From positions 248,001-312,000 of the forward strand of contig PAVO01000007.1 of NCBI GenBank assembly GCA_002713215.1: a DNA stretch of 64,000 nucleotides, given 5' to 3'. Shown here one piece after another: positions 15,907-24,943 of this stretch (positions are counted from its first letter, which is position 1; the number at the start of each line of letters is the position of its first letter). The DNA is from Crocinitomicaceae bacterium (GTDB taxonomy: Bacteria; Bacteroidota; Bacteroidia; Flavobacteriales_G; Salibacteraceae). A model generated the notes under the pieces. The model was given only the letters and a program-made list of their open reading frames with translations, was not told the DNA's origin and searched no databases. The position numbers and the translations under genes are program-made.

Positions 15907-17526
15907 TTAGAACAACTCCCTAACGCGCTTGTTCCGCTTGCCAAAGTGATGCTCATAACTTAACGTCACCCGTGTTTCATCGAAGTTAACACTGCGGTCA
16001 TCACTGTCCTTTCGAACATGTTGAACAGCAAAAGACCATTGCGCCCTGCTATTCAGTTCATGCTTATAGGTAACTTTATATAGATTGTCATGAGTCGTTG
16101 TGCCGATCGGATTAAGTACCATTTTTCTATACTTAAATTCATAATCTAGTGAATTGGTCGAATTTAATCTATGCGACAAAAACAAATCTACATTATCACT
16201 ATCTTGTTCATAGTGAGAACCAATTTCTTCCATTAGGTTCTTAAACAGTTGAAACTTTGTAGTGAAAATGTCCCCATTATAAAACCAGTTAAAACCCAGG
16301 CTGCGACTTAAAGCCAATCTTTCTACTAATGGGTAATCCATTCTAAATTTCGGATAAAGACTTTCGCCGGGCTGTAACTCATAATTAAGCTCATCTGGTT
16401 GCCAGCACAATGAATCATCAAAAGCTTCAATCCCATCCTGACAAACAAACAAACCCTCATTTATTAGCGTGGGCTCTAGCGTATAGCGAAGATCAAGTTC
16501 CTCATCATAATGAAGCTCAATTCTATTTCGCTCACTGCCGTAATAATATTTAAACGAACCAGAATCCCCATAAAACCGACGAGTAAAGCTTCCCTTTACA
16601 TAATGGTCGTAACCAAGATTCCATCGGAAGTCGGCGCCCGGAAAAAACTTTTCAGCTTCCTTATCTCTCGATACGGATAACTGAACTAAGTTGTCTCTAT
16701 CTCGATCATAATAAGCCAGACCCAAGCCGTAAGTAGCATACTCAATCGCATCTTCTTGCTCCCCGAAAGAGTCAGTAGCAGGGTTAACATGATGCGAGTA
16801 ATCACCCAAAGCAACGACCTTGAAAAGATCCGTCAAAGGAATGCGGATAAGGGCGTTTCCACCTCGAAATTCGTAAACCTTATCGAATCTATTTTCTGTT
16901 CTCCCGCCGTAACCTGATAAACTCCATTGAAGCGGATCTCTGGACGAGGTCTGACCCAAACCAAAATCAACTTTAAATTGACGCTGTCTATTTAGGCTTT
17001 TGTTTTGATTGGATGTAACCTTGTTTCCCGTAAATGACGCATTAACATTACCCTGTACGCGCGAAACCTCTGGCAAATCGTAAGATGTCCTCGCTCCATA
17101 GCGCTCAATGTCATGAACTTCACCAGCTTCGTACATAAAGTCATTAAACGTGCCACGAACGGTATTCAATATTTCATAATCAGATTCGTAGTACGCTTCA
17201 GAAATCCAGTTATCATTGAGCAGTGAGAGAGTGTTGACCCAGTCATATGTAAAGAAACTCCCATCCCCTTCAGAGAAATCTGAATAGCGAATATCAAAAG
17301 CATTAAGATTGAGCTTGCTTTTGAATACGGATGCGTCGTAATCAACATCCATATCTAATTCATTGAGAGTAACGATATCCTGACGTTTTAAAACATCATT
17401 CTCGCTTTTAACCCGCGTTGCAGATATCCCAGAGTCTATCGTTGGAGAAAATGTAAAGTCCCCAGCATTCGCACCAGAGATACCAAGCCCAAACATGATT
17501 GCTAGGGCCAAATGGTGTTTAACCAT
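15907..17526 (-). CDS. XrtA-associated outer-membrane beta-barrel (TIGR03016-like)
   Basis: This protein of 539 residues has a signal peptide cut after GISGANA near residue 22. Many alternating aromatic strands follow (for example WISEAYYESDYEI, FTRRFYGDSGSFKYYYG), ending in a strand with LSYEHHFGKRNKRVRELF. The plan fits TIGR03016, the outer-membrane protein of exosortase-A EPS loci, which may form the polymer exit path together with the export lipoprotein. It is last in the four-gene operon deacetylase, glycosyltransferase, export lipoprotein, barrel; the gap to the export gene is 8 bp. Confidence 0.8.
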   Translation of the reverse strand: MVKHHLALAIMFGLGISGANAGDFTFSPTIDSGISATRVKSENDVLKRQDIVTLNELDMDVDYDASVFKSKLNLNAFDIRYSDFSEGDGSFFTYDWVNTLSLLNDNWISEAYYESDYEILNTVRGTFNDFMYEAGEVHDIERYGARTSYDLPEVSRVQGNVNASFTGNKVTSNQNKSLNRQRQFKVDFGLGQTSSRDPLQWSLSGYGGRTENRFDKVYEFRGGNALIRIPLTDLFKVVALGDYSHHVNPATDSFGEQEDAIEYATYGLGLAYYDRDRDNLVQLSVSRDKEAEKFFPGADFRWNLGYDHYVKGSFTRRFYGDSGSFKYYYGSERNRIELHYDEELDLRYTLEPTLINEGLFVCQDGIEAFDDSLCWQPDELNYELQPGESLYPKFRMDYPLVERLALSRSLGFNWFYNGDIFTTKFQLFKNLMEEIGSHYEQDSDNVDLFLSHRLNSTNSLDYEFKYRKMVLNPIGTTTHDNLYKVTYKHELNSRAQWSFAVQHVRKDSDDRSVNFDETRVTLSYEHHFGKRNKRVRELF

Positions 17527-17534
17527 ATTGCCCC

Positions 17535-18146
17535 CTAGAACCAGGCTTCTGGGATCCGAATCACATCACCAGGTTTCAAGTCGACGTTCGCTTCAAGGTC
17601 GGCATCAACCATCAGGTCATCTATGCGAATTTCATATTCTTTTGGCTCACCATTCTCAATTCTAACGAGAACTGCATCATTGCCATCGGCATACTTCGAC
17701 ATACCACCGACTTGAATCATCAAGTCCATTAATGTCATACCATGTCGATAAGGGATTGATACTGGTTTTACTGCGTCGCCGACAATACGGACTTGCGCGC
17801 TAACACTACCAACCGCCGACTTTACCATTACTGTGACTTTTGGGTTCTTGATGTACTCTGAGAGCGCCTCTGTCACATCATCAGCAAGCTGTTCAGCCGT
17901 CTTTCCAGCAGCTAAAATAGGCTGAGTAAGTGCCATACTAATTTTGCCATCAGGCCTTACTGCGTAATCCCCACTTACATCGGGGTTGTGCCAGACAAAT
18001 ACAGATAAAACATCATCCGTACCAATCTGATACTGATATTCTCCATCTTTCATTGACGTCATCTTTGTCACGTCAGATGGGGGTAATACGTTATTTGCGC
18101 AGCCCGATAAAAACACTGCGGCGCTTAATGCAGCGACTTTCCACAT
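17535..18146 (-). CDS. XrtA-system polysaccharide export lipoprotein (Wza-like)
   Basis: The 203-residue product has a lipoprotein signal with lipobox LSGC (Cys16), then a poly-export domain YQIGTDDVLSVFVWHNPDVSG and a SLBB-like domain near residues 110-195. This matches TIGR03027, the short export protein of XrtA loci, which should form an outer-membrane or periplasmic ring. CTCAAGGAGAG overlaps the ribosome site, and CTC can pair with GAG. The next gene upstream is a glycosyltransferase 20 bp away. Confidence 0.88.
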   Translation of the reverse strand: MWKVAALSAAVFLSGCANNVLPPSDVTKMTSMKDGEYQYQIGTDDVLSVFVWHNPDVSGDYAVRPDGKISMALTQPILAAGKTAEQLADDVTEALSEYIKNPKVTVMVKSAVGSVSAQVRIVGDAVKPVSIPYRHGMTLMDLMIQVGGMSKYADGNDAVLVRIENGEPKEYEIRIDDLMVDADLEANVDLKPGDVIRIPEAWF

Positions 18147-18166
18147 ACTCTCTCTCCTTGAGGTAT

Positions 18167-19435
18167 TTACTGAGACACTGGTCCTTCAGAGCCTATAGTG
18201 AGGGTATCGCATATTTCGACAAGACGAATAGCCTTCCCTTCGCGAGAATGTTCCGATACATCCCTCGTACAATCCAGGGTGTTACCGCAGGATTTGTATT
18301 TCGATATCATATCATAGAGGCCAGCTTGCAACTCTTCTTCAGAGTATGCGTCCCACACATTTTCATAGCTTTTCGCCACGTTTTTAGTGGCGCTTTCAGC
18401 AGGGGTTTTGAGAAATATTGCTTTGCCAGTTCTCAGGTATTCATAGAGCTTCCCGGGAACTTGATTGTTGAACTTCTCATCCTGTATCAACAACAACGAG
18501 TCTGCTTGACACATGTTGCATAGGGCTTGTTCAAACGGCACGCCATCAACGAATTTAACAACGTGCTCCAAACCAAGTTCAGTTATCGAACCAAGAAATT
18601 CAGAGCCACACCCTGCACCTTGAAAAATAAGCTCTACATCCCAATCAGGGTTCTGGCGAATAATATTGCTCAATGCGCGGAAAACGGGTGCTGGATTTCG
18701 ACCATCTGAATAAAGTACCCCAGCATAGTAAATAGAAAATTTACTTGCATTAAACAGAGGTGAATTTGGTAACGGCGACGGTAGTTTGCTAAAATTAAGT
18801 TCGCTAAATCCATTCTCAACAACCTCTGATTTGGTCTTTATGTCGACACCAGGGAACTCAGCAACATACAGTCCTTGGTTACCTTCTGTTGCGTAGGTCA
18901 AGAATGCAGCTTGATTCATTACCATTGAGTCAATTTTCTTATGAACCCAATTCAACCACTTTGTTTGTGGCCGGTGTAGGTATGGCATAGGGTCACGATA
19001 GTCCGCAACCCAAGGCACATCGATCTTTCTCGCTATCTTTCCAGCAATGAAATGTGCACTTGGAATGGGGGCGCTGGACCAAACAATATCTGGTCGATGT
19101 TTTTTTACATGCTTATTGATAGCTCTCAGTGCATTCGGGATCCAGGTCATCCCCCATCGATCTGGAGTCATCATGGTACCGATGTACTTTCCTCGCCATG
19201 CCAAATCACGCTGCACATCGTAAGCACGAGGTCGAAGCCAGTGTCCATTCTCAGACATCGGAAGTTCAAGTTCACTTCCATCAGCAGCATTAACGTAGGC
19301 GCGAGGGTCGACGGTGAGCACATCCACTTCCCATCCGGATTGAATAAACTGCCTGTAAAAAGACAAAATCCTCTGGACCGATGCACCATTACTTGGCGGA
19401 AACTCAAAGGCCACCATCAAGATACGTTTTGTCAT
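18167..19435 (-). CDS. Glycosyltransferase family 4, EPS operon
   Basis: The 422-residue GT-B protein starts MTKRILMVAFEFPPSNGASVQRI, with the glycine-rich N-terminal loop typical of GT4. In the C-terminal half, KFSIYYAGVLYSDGRNPAPVFRAL and QVPGKLYEYLRTGKAIF (a short E-rich donor motif) are seen. WVADYRDPMPY near residue 140 is a feature of similar transferases. It overlaps the deacetylase stop by 4 nt and is therefore coupled. The sugar it adds is unknown. Confidence 0.8.
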   Translation of the reverse strand: MTKRILMVAFEFPPSNGASVQRILSFYRQFIQSGWEVDVLTVDPRAYVNAADGSELELPMSENGHWLRPRAYDVQRDLAWRGKYIGTMMTPDRWGMTWIPNALRAINKHVKKHRPDIVWSSAPIPSAHFIAGKIARKIDVPWVADYRDPMPYLHRPQTKWLNWVHKKIDSMVMNQAAFLTYATEGNQGLYVAEFPGVDIKTKSEVVENGFSELNFSKLPSPLPNSPLFNASKFSIYYAGVLYSDGRNPAPVFRALSNIIRQNPDWDVELIFQGAGCGSEFLGSITELGLEHVVKFVDGVPFEQALCNMCQADSLLLIQDEKFNNQVPGKLYEYLRTGKAIFLKTPAESATKNVAKSYENVWDAYSEEELQAGLYDMISKYKSCGNTLDCTRDVSEHSREGKAIRLVEICDTLTIGSEGPVSQ

Positions 19436-20412
19436 GCACTCTCCCCCATTATTTTTAATGAGGAAAGCGCAAACTGTAACGGCTCTCTTCGGTAAGGGAG
19501 AAAACGTTGCATTGGCTGCCCATTCTCACGAGAAGAGACACCACCGTCCTTGGTTGAAAACGCGACATTAAAACCGCACCCTTTTACCATCGCCACGTGC
19601 GACTCTGTGAAGTCTGTTTCAGGGTTTCCGTTTGGGTATGCAAAAGCTGAAACTTTTTGTTCAACCCACTCTTCGAGTGACTTCTTGCAAGTCTCAATTT
19701 CTTCTAGCGCTTCATCATCTTCAACCGTGGTCAATATGCGGTGGCTGTGCGTATGCCCCCCAACTTCATGACCCAGTTCAACCAGGCGTTTCAAGTGCTC
19801 TGGTTTCATCATGCAATCTTGGATTGTGGGGATTGACTGTATCTGGCTTAATCGTGCAAGTGCAATTTTGGCCTGATACTCAGGAGTTAAATACTTAAAG
19901 TAATTCAGGTACTTTTGGTAAGCCTTCGCTCTATCTGGCGAATCGCCAAGCAAAGGGCCTCCAGGGACATTTCGGAGTGCTAATGGAATGAACGCGTCGT
20001 CCGCATTTCTGAACCAGTTCTCGACTATATCCTGATCTAAATATCCACGTTCAACGCCAGAGGTTGCAACAAAGAAAGTCGCTTTGACTCCCTTCTCTTC
20101 CAAAATAGGAAGGGCATTGCTGAAATTGTCGAAGTAACCATCATCAAATGTGATGCAAAGAACAGGTTTTTCTGTTTTTTCACCAGCTTTTCGGATCCCT
20201 TCTGATACCGTACACAGTTCAAAACTTGCAGCTAAAACATCCAGTAGGTCGGAAAACTCTGTTTCGGTAAAGTCATCTGGGAAAAATGGGTCTTTGCGCT
20301 TTAGTACGCGATGAAAATACAGAACTCCAACATTGTTGTCAGGGTTCAGTTTTGAGCGCAATACACCCGTCGCGAGCCGCGCTAGAAGGGGCTTAAGCTT
20401 CATTGATAACAT
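19432..20412 (-). CDS. Polysaccharide deacetylase (NodB homology, CE4)
   Basis: The protein has 326 residues with the CE4 motifs LCITFDDGYFDNF (catalytic base and metal Asp near residues 89-90) and GGHTHSHRILT (metal-binding His pair near 218-222). An N-terminal segment of about 80 residues precedes the catalytic core. It should remove N-acetyl groups from amino sugars of the EPS or its precursors. It is the first gene of a four-gene operon, divergent from the FemAB gene. ACAAGGATGT at its ribosome site matches the CsrA core exactly. Confidence 0.85.
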   Translation of the reverse strand: MLSMKLKPLLARLATGVLRSKLNPDNNVGVLYFHRVLKRKDPFFPDDFTETEFSDLLDVLAASFELCTVSEGIRKAGEKTEKPVLCITFDDGYFDNFSNALPILEEKGVKATFFVATSGVERGYLDQDIVENWFRNADDAFIPLALRNVPGGPLLGDSPDRAKAYQKYLNYFKYLTPEYQAKIALARLSQIQSIPTIQDCMMKPEHLKRLVELGHEVGGHTHSHRILTTVEDDEALEEIETCKKSLEEWVEQKVSAFAYPNGNPETDFTESHVAMVKGCGFNVAFSTKDGGVSSRENGQPMQRFLPYRREPLQFALSSLKIMGESA

Positions 20413-20418
20413 CCTTGT
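20409..20418 (-). promoter_or_regulatory. CsrA/RsmA core motif at the deacetylase RBS
   Basis: On the minus strand ACAAGGATGT matches the SELEX core ACARGGAUGU in full. The closing ACA/TGT stem is short (3 bp). AAGGA is the ribosome site of the start at 20412-20410, which lies a short way downstream. Confidence 0.5.
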
Positions 20419-20590
20419 CTACTGTGCGTCCACATCCCTAGTGGACAGTTGCAAACATTATAACAAAGTTTTTAACGAGGTTAAACGCCTAGCGTGTCGA
20501 TTTTTTTATGCATCACCTCCCAATAACGCGTGGTGTGCTAATATCCATCCTGCTGATCGTCAACGGATTGATGATCTATAAGAGTACACG

Positions 20591-20606
20591 ATTACAAGGA
20601 CGTAAT
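20591..20606 (+). promoter_or_regulatory. CsrA/RsmA-like hairpin at the FemAB RBS
   Basis: ATTAC and GTAAT (5 bp) enclose the hexaloop AAGGAC. The core UACAAGGACGU is one base from consensus. The start codon follows at 20608. Confidence 0.6.
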
Positions 20607-20607
20607 T

Positions 20608-21678
20608 ATGCAAGTAAAATACTTGGAGTTAGACTGTGTCGCTGCATGGAAGGATTGGGATACTTACGTGTCGTCACACCCCGATAGCTCCCCTCACCAC
20701 CGCTCTGAATTCCTAAGAATAATCAGCAAGGCTTTCGGGCATTATTGCTTTGGTTATGTTGCACTGGACGACGATGGAAATATCGCAGGCGCTCTTCCAA
20801 TGGTCCAGACAAAGAGTAAGCTGTTTGGCAACTATGCGACGTCCATACCATTTTTTAACTATGGTGGACTTTTAACTTCATCACTGGAAGCTGAAACCTT
20901 GCTTCTTCGCGAGGCAGAAAATTTTGCCTCAAAAAATGGTCTTTCCTCATTTCAGTTACGCCAAACCAAGAAACTTAATGACAATTCATTATCTGTAAAT
21001 ATAGATAAAAGCTGCATGCTTCTTAAACTTCCAGAAGATATGAAACAGATAGGGGAAGGAAACGCGAAAAAACGAGCAAAACTTCGGTCACAGGCTCAGT
21101 TGGCCGTTCGCAAAGCGGCAGAGCTAAATGTCCCTGTTGAACAAAAATTTGGTGGGCTTGAGTTGCTTGATGACTACTACGACGTTTTCGCCAAGCACAT
21201 GAGAGATTTAGGTACACCTGTTTATGCCAAGTCATTTTTTAGAACCGTATTTGAAGAGCTGGATGGTAAAGCAACATTGACCGTCGTTTACTGGGACCGT
21301 CGCCCAGTCGCATGTGGTTTTCTGATCCAATATGGTGACTATATGGAAATCCCATGGGCAAGCACCTTAAGAGACGTTAACCCTTACTCCGTTAACACTC
21401 ACATGTATTGGAACATCCTCTCATACGCACTAGAAAGTTTGGTTAGTGTATTTGATTTTGGTCGCTCATCTATCGATGCCGGCACATATAAATTTAAGAA
21501 ACAATGGGGCGCGGAACCAAAGCAATGCTATTGGTACACATGGGTGCCTGAAGGTGAAACTGCACCTGTTCTGTCTCCTAAAAACGCAAAATTCGATATG
21601 GCAATTAAGGTGTGGCAGAAACTTCCGGTCTGGTTAACCAAGATAATTGGTCCACCGGTAGTAAAAAATCTTCCTTAG
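20608..21678 (+). CDS. FemAB-family XrtA/PEP-CTERM-associated protein
   Basis: The 356-residue protein matches the plan of TIGR03019: an N-terminal GNAT half, the basic stretch GNAKKRAKLRSQAQLAVRKA near residue 150, and a second GNAT half with FDFGRSSIDAGTYKFKKQWGA near 290. FemAB relatives transfer aminoacyl or acyl groups; in exosortase loci the substrate is not established. It stands alone between divergent and convergent genes and ends in a strong bidirectional terminator. Confidence 0.88.
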   Translation: MQVKYLELDCVAAWKDWDTYVSSHPDSSPHHRSEFLRIISKAFGHYCFGYVALDDDGNIAGALPMVQTKSKLFGNYATSIPFFNYGGLLTSSLEAETLLLREAENFASKNGLSSFQLRQTKKLNDNSLSVNIDKSCMLLKLPEDMKQIGEGNAKKRAKLRSQAQLAVRKAAELNVPVEQKFGGLELLDDYYDVFAKHMRDLGTPVYAKSFFRTVFEELDGKATLTVVYWDRRPVACGFLIQYGDYMEIPWASTLRDVNPYSVNTHMYWNILSYALESLVSVFDFGRSSIDAGTYKFKKQWGAEPKQCYWYTWVPEGETAPVLSPKNAKFDMAIKVWQKLPVWLTKIIGPPVVKNLP

Positions 21679-21686
21679 ATGACATG

Positions 21687-21713
21687 AAAAACCCCGGTTA
21701 CCCGGGGTTTTTT
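21687..21713. terminator. Bidirectional terminator between FemAB and TOPRIM genes
   Basis: AAAAACCCCGG and CCGGGGTTTTTT pair around TTAC, with A and T runs on the two sides, so it serves both convergent genes. Confidence 0.9.
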
Positions 21714-21715
21714 AA

Positions 21716-22681
21716 TCAACCTAATACAAGCTTTCTTTGATACTCAAGTTGTCGCTTAAAATAGGTGTCGATATAATTGATCGCCGAAGTTAAATCTTGT
21801 TCCTGCATCCATTTATCAAGCTTACTTGGTAATTCAAGATCGAAGCTTTCAGGATGGCAGCGGCCAATAAATCGCTTTGCACACTCACTCAATCGATACC
21901 GAGAAGGGAACCCGTCTTCAATCGCCTCAAACAAACCTCTCTTCATCATATTTGTAAGTATCTGGGCTTGAGTAGTACAACTTCCAACATTGGAGGTTTC
22001 CATCAAAGACAATACATCTTTTTGCCGAAACGAACCGTTCGAAGAATCCAACTCTTGCACAAGCTTTAGTGTCAGCATTTCCATTTTTGAAATAGGAGCG
22101 GTCCTAACCCCCTGTGAAAATAAACAGGTCTCTTTGAGAACCTTTGCTGAGTTAATATGCCAAAGAGCATCAAAGTGCTTCTTAATCGTTTGTTCTAAAG
22201 CGAGACATTCTAATCGATCAACAGCACTGAGGTTATCAGTACGCAGAGCCCATGCATTCTGCAAATCATTTTCACTGAATGAAGAAAATGTCATTACGCT
22301 GTACTTTTTACCACAACCTATAACATCAAGAGCCTGTTTTGCACCATAAGCCCCTCTACGGTCATTATCGACCGCAACAACAATCTCGACAGCATCAGCA
22401 GCCACCTTTTTCAATCGAGACTTCAAATCACCATGCTCAACAACATCACCCCACACTCCACCAGAGAGCATTTTGATGTGCATACCATTCATAAAACCAC
22501 TCTCTTCACTGTTGAGGTCTAACAGTTCCGTAAAAGGTATACTTGGGAAACTAACCTGCGGAAGTTCAGGCTTCCATGCCCCCAAACTAGCAGTTAAAAA
22601 AGCAACGTCCCCATCCAAGGCGACCCCTGCTTTTGAAAGATAACGAATTGACGCTAACTTCTCACAAATAAACAATCTCAT
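21716..22681 (-). CDS. TOPRIM-domain protein, topoisomerase-IA-like N-terminus
   Basis: I use the ATG at 22681-22679 as start: GGAGGA lies 5 nt before it, whereas an ATG 12 nt upstream has no spaced ribosome site. The product (321 residues) opens MRLFICEKLAS, like the start of topoisomerase III (MRLFIAEKPS). AVDNDRRG near residues 103-110 is the DxDxxG metal motif, so Glu7 and Asp105/Asp107 look like an intact TOPRIM metal site. The rest has no topoisomerase active-site domain; helical C-terminal parts may bind DNA. It could be a small nuclease or primase-like protein or a decayed topoisomerase. It has no obvious link to the EPS genes around it. Confidence 0.6.
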   Translation of the reverse strand: MRLFICEKLASIRYLSKAGVALDGDVAFLTASLGAWKPELPQVSFPSIPFTELLDLNSEESGFMNGMHIKMLSGGVWGDVVEHGDLKSRLKKVAADAVEIVVAVDNDRRGAYGAKQALDVIGCGKKYSVMTFSSFSENDLQNAWALRTDNLSAVDRLECLALEQTIKKHFDALWHINSAKVLKETCLFSQGVRTAPISKMEMLTLKLVQELDSSNGSFRQKDVLSLMETSNVGSCTTQAQILTNMMKRGLFEAIEDGFPSRYRLSECAKRFIGRCHPESFDLELPSKLDKWMQEQDLTSAINYIDTYFKRQLEYQRKLVLG

Positions 22682-22721
22682 ATCTTCCTCCATGAAGATT
22701 CAAATTCCGTTTCTTAATTGA

Positions 22722-24890
22722 TTATTTCCTTCTGGCCGCACCAAGCAAACCAAGAAATAAAAGTCCCCACAATGATGCACTACCTCCACTTTTCTCGTTA
22801 CCCGCCTTACTAACGACCACTTCAAAAGAGTGCACTACTGTATGGCCAACCTCATCTTGAACAACAAGTTGAACCATATGTCTTCCTTCATCTTGAGCAG
22901 ATGGAGTGCCAGACAATGACGCTGTATCAGCATCAAAAACTAGCCAGTTTGGCAACACACCAGGGGTAATCGAAAAATCATCAATTGATGACTCTTCATC
23001 ATTTACTTCAATCTGATAATAATAGTTTTCCCCCACTGACAAGTTTGTAGTTCCATCACTTAGAATTTCGAATGGCTCGTCAACCTCAAGTACCTCAATT
23101 GACATTTCAATTTCCGGATATCGATTCTCATCTTCGTTGTATTTATCCAACACTAATGCGGTAATAACACCAGACAAACCCACATCGACTTGAAGAGGCG
23201 TACCAGAAAGGGTCATTGTTTCCGGGTTGTAACTGAGCCAATCAGGTAAATCCGTAAACACCAATTCGACATCGCCCGGCTCTCTGTTTTCGACAGTGAT
23301 CTTAGCTTCAAAAACTTCGTCTTCTAAGACCTGAACTGGAGATAGCTGCTGTGTCAGATCGTAAAAAGGCACAGGTTCTTCTAACTCCAGTCGTTCAAAA
23401 AGGGTAGGTTCGAATATGTTCACTTGTGCAGACGTAAGGATGACCGATAGGCTGCTTTCTAACTCCGCCGTCTCTCCTGAACCATCAGTTGCGATTAGAG
23501 TAACAGGCCAATCGCCCACTTCATCGTTAGATGGCATTCCAGAGGCTTCCAGTGTTTCCGAATCAAAATTAATCCACAAAGGCTTCACTGTCATTTCAAC
23601 TACAATGTCTTCTGGCAAGGTATTTTCGTCTTCGACCTCAACGACAGTGCTTAACTCATAAAGCGTTGGCACAGTACCACTGATACCCTTTTTAAAATAC
23701 GGTGCCTGCTCTGTTGAAAGAGCATCAAACATCACAGCTCTGAATCTGTCATTTCCCCATTCATCTTCGAATTCATCAATCACCAACACGTATTGCCCGG
23801 ATGATACCGCCTCAGAAACTGTATCTTTTGATGTCATTTCTCTGGACGTAAACACACCGCCTGATTTATTTTGATTAATAATTGATAAGGAATTACCTGA
23901 CCGCTCAAATGCAAAAATATGCTTCTCGTTGTAACCCACTGTCAGTGAATCAACTGCTTCTGCGTGTTCACGATCAAATTCTTGGTTCCATGTTCCATCA
24001 TTAGCAACCGAAAAGCCGACTAGCGAGGTTTTACTATCGATCGTTTTCAAGCATACAACGCCCCATGACGCATCCATTTTTACTGGTTTGCACATTGATA
24101 AATTATTTGCAGACATGACTTCACTGGTGCTTAATAAGGAGTCATTTGATGCTTGTTTCTTTAGGGCAAACGAGACTGAGCTTTCATTACTCGTAAACAG
24201 TAAATGCGCAAAATTACCTTCGCTATCTCTGGCTGTTTTTATTCCTAATGACTGTTTTGATTTTTCCCATTTCGCTGATGATTCATATTCCTCATCTTTT
24301 ACAAAAAGGTAATCGTAACTTTCCGTTTCACCGCATCCCAACTGACGAACGATACCTTCATCACCGGCAGTCAAAGAAGTCATAGGATCAACATCACATT
24401 TCGGCTTTTCAATTTCTTGAGTTGCTAACTGACCGTATATCGACTTCGGATAGCCGTTTTTATCTAAGAAAATCCGATAAGCCCTCAGGGTGTCACATGT
24501 GCCTGACTGGCACGAATCCACATTGTATAAGACCCAACTCCCCGATTCCGGACCTACACTGCCACCAGCAAATATTGGGATTTCTCCATCGGAAAGATGA
24601 AGTAGATCTGTTAAGTTGTTTGTCGCGCGGCGTCCATTATCAAGGAGAAGTGAGCCGTCTTGCCTGCCAATCTCGGCAATTTGCATTTTGTATGGCGATT
24701 GATCTTCATTTGTGTCTTGGTAGGTTTGGACCAACCATACACTTGAATCATGGCGTTCAAGCAACGATAAGGCTGAATCCGCCTCCGTTGGCGATATTGA
24801 GCGCAATGTTACATCGTTGAAAACGACAGCATGCACCATCGTACTGGCAAATGCTGAGAGAAGAATTCCCTTTTTGAATAGGTTTATCAT
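22722..24890 (-). CDS. Large secreted protein with cadherin-like (He-PIG) domains and GlyGly-CTERM sorting tail
   Basis: The start is the ATG at 24890, with GGGA before it; it yields the signal peptide MINLFKKGILLSAFASTMVHA. The product has 722 residues. The first 390 or so form an unrecognised, possibly beta-propeller-like region. Three Ig/cadherin-like domains follow with repeated LSGTP and LPDWL(S/V)(Y/F)(N/D) motifs (about 395-690). The tail is SGGSASLWGLLFLGLL with AARRK at the very end, the GlyGly-CTERM form: glycine pair, membrane helix and basic end. Such proteins are cut by rhombosortase and usually leave by type II secretion. It is likely a surface adhesin-like protein. Confidence 0.75.
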   Translation of the reverse strand: MINLFKKGILLSAFASTMVHAVVFNDVTLRSISPTEADSALSLLERHDSSVWLVQTYQDTNEDQSPYKMQIAEIGRQDGSLLLDNGRRATNNLTDLLHLSDGEIPIFAGGSVGPESGSWVLYNVDSCQSGTCDTLRAYRIFLDKNGYPKSIYGQLATQEIEKPKCDVDPMTSLTAGDEGIVRQLGCGETESYDYLFVKDEEYESSAKWEKSKQSLGIKTARDSEGNFAHLLFTSNESSVSFALKKQASNDSLLSTSEVMSANNLSMCKPVKMDASWGVVCLKTIDSKTSLVGFSVANDGTWNQEFDREHAEAVDSLTVGYNEKHIFAFERSGNSLSIINQNKSGGVFTSREMTSKDTVSEAVSSGQYVLVIDEFEDEWGNDRFRAVMFDALSTEQAPYFKKGISGTVPTLYELSTVVEVEDENTLPEDIVVEMTVKPLWINFDSETLEASGMPSNDEVGDWPVTLIATDGSGETAELESSLSVILTSAQVNIFEPTLFERLELEEPVPFYDLTQQLSPVQVLEDEVFEAKITVENREPGDVELVFTDLPDWLSYNPETMTLSGTPLQVDVGLSGVITALVLDKYNEDENRYPEIEMSIEVLEVDEPFEILSDGTTNLSVGENYYYQIEVNDEESSIDDFSITPGVLPNWLVFDADTASLSGTPSAQDEGRHMVQLVVQDEVGHTVVHSFEVVVSKAGNEKSGGSASLWGLLFLGLLGAARRK

Positions 24891-24910
24891 GACTTTCCCT
24901 GTCAAAGTAT

Positions 24911-24931
24911 TAAAAGCCGCATCCGGCGGCT
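24911..24931 (-). terminator. Terminator of the secreted nuclease gene
   Basis: On the minus strand AGCCGC and GCGGCT pair around CGGAT, and TTTTA follows. It stands just downstream of the nuclease stop and upstream of the GlyGly-CTERM gene. Confidence 0.75.
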
Positions 24932-24943
24932 AATGTTGTTTAA

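Noticed and set aside
18053..18523. 156-codon plus-strand frame
   Set aside because: It runs antisense to the well supported export and glycosyltransferase genes, with no ribosome site and no family likeness.
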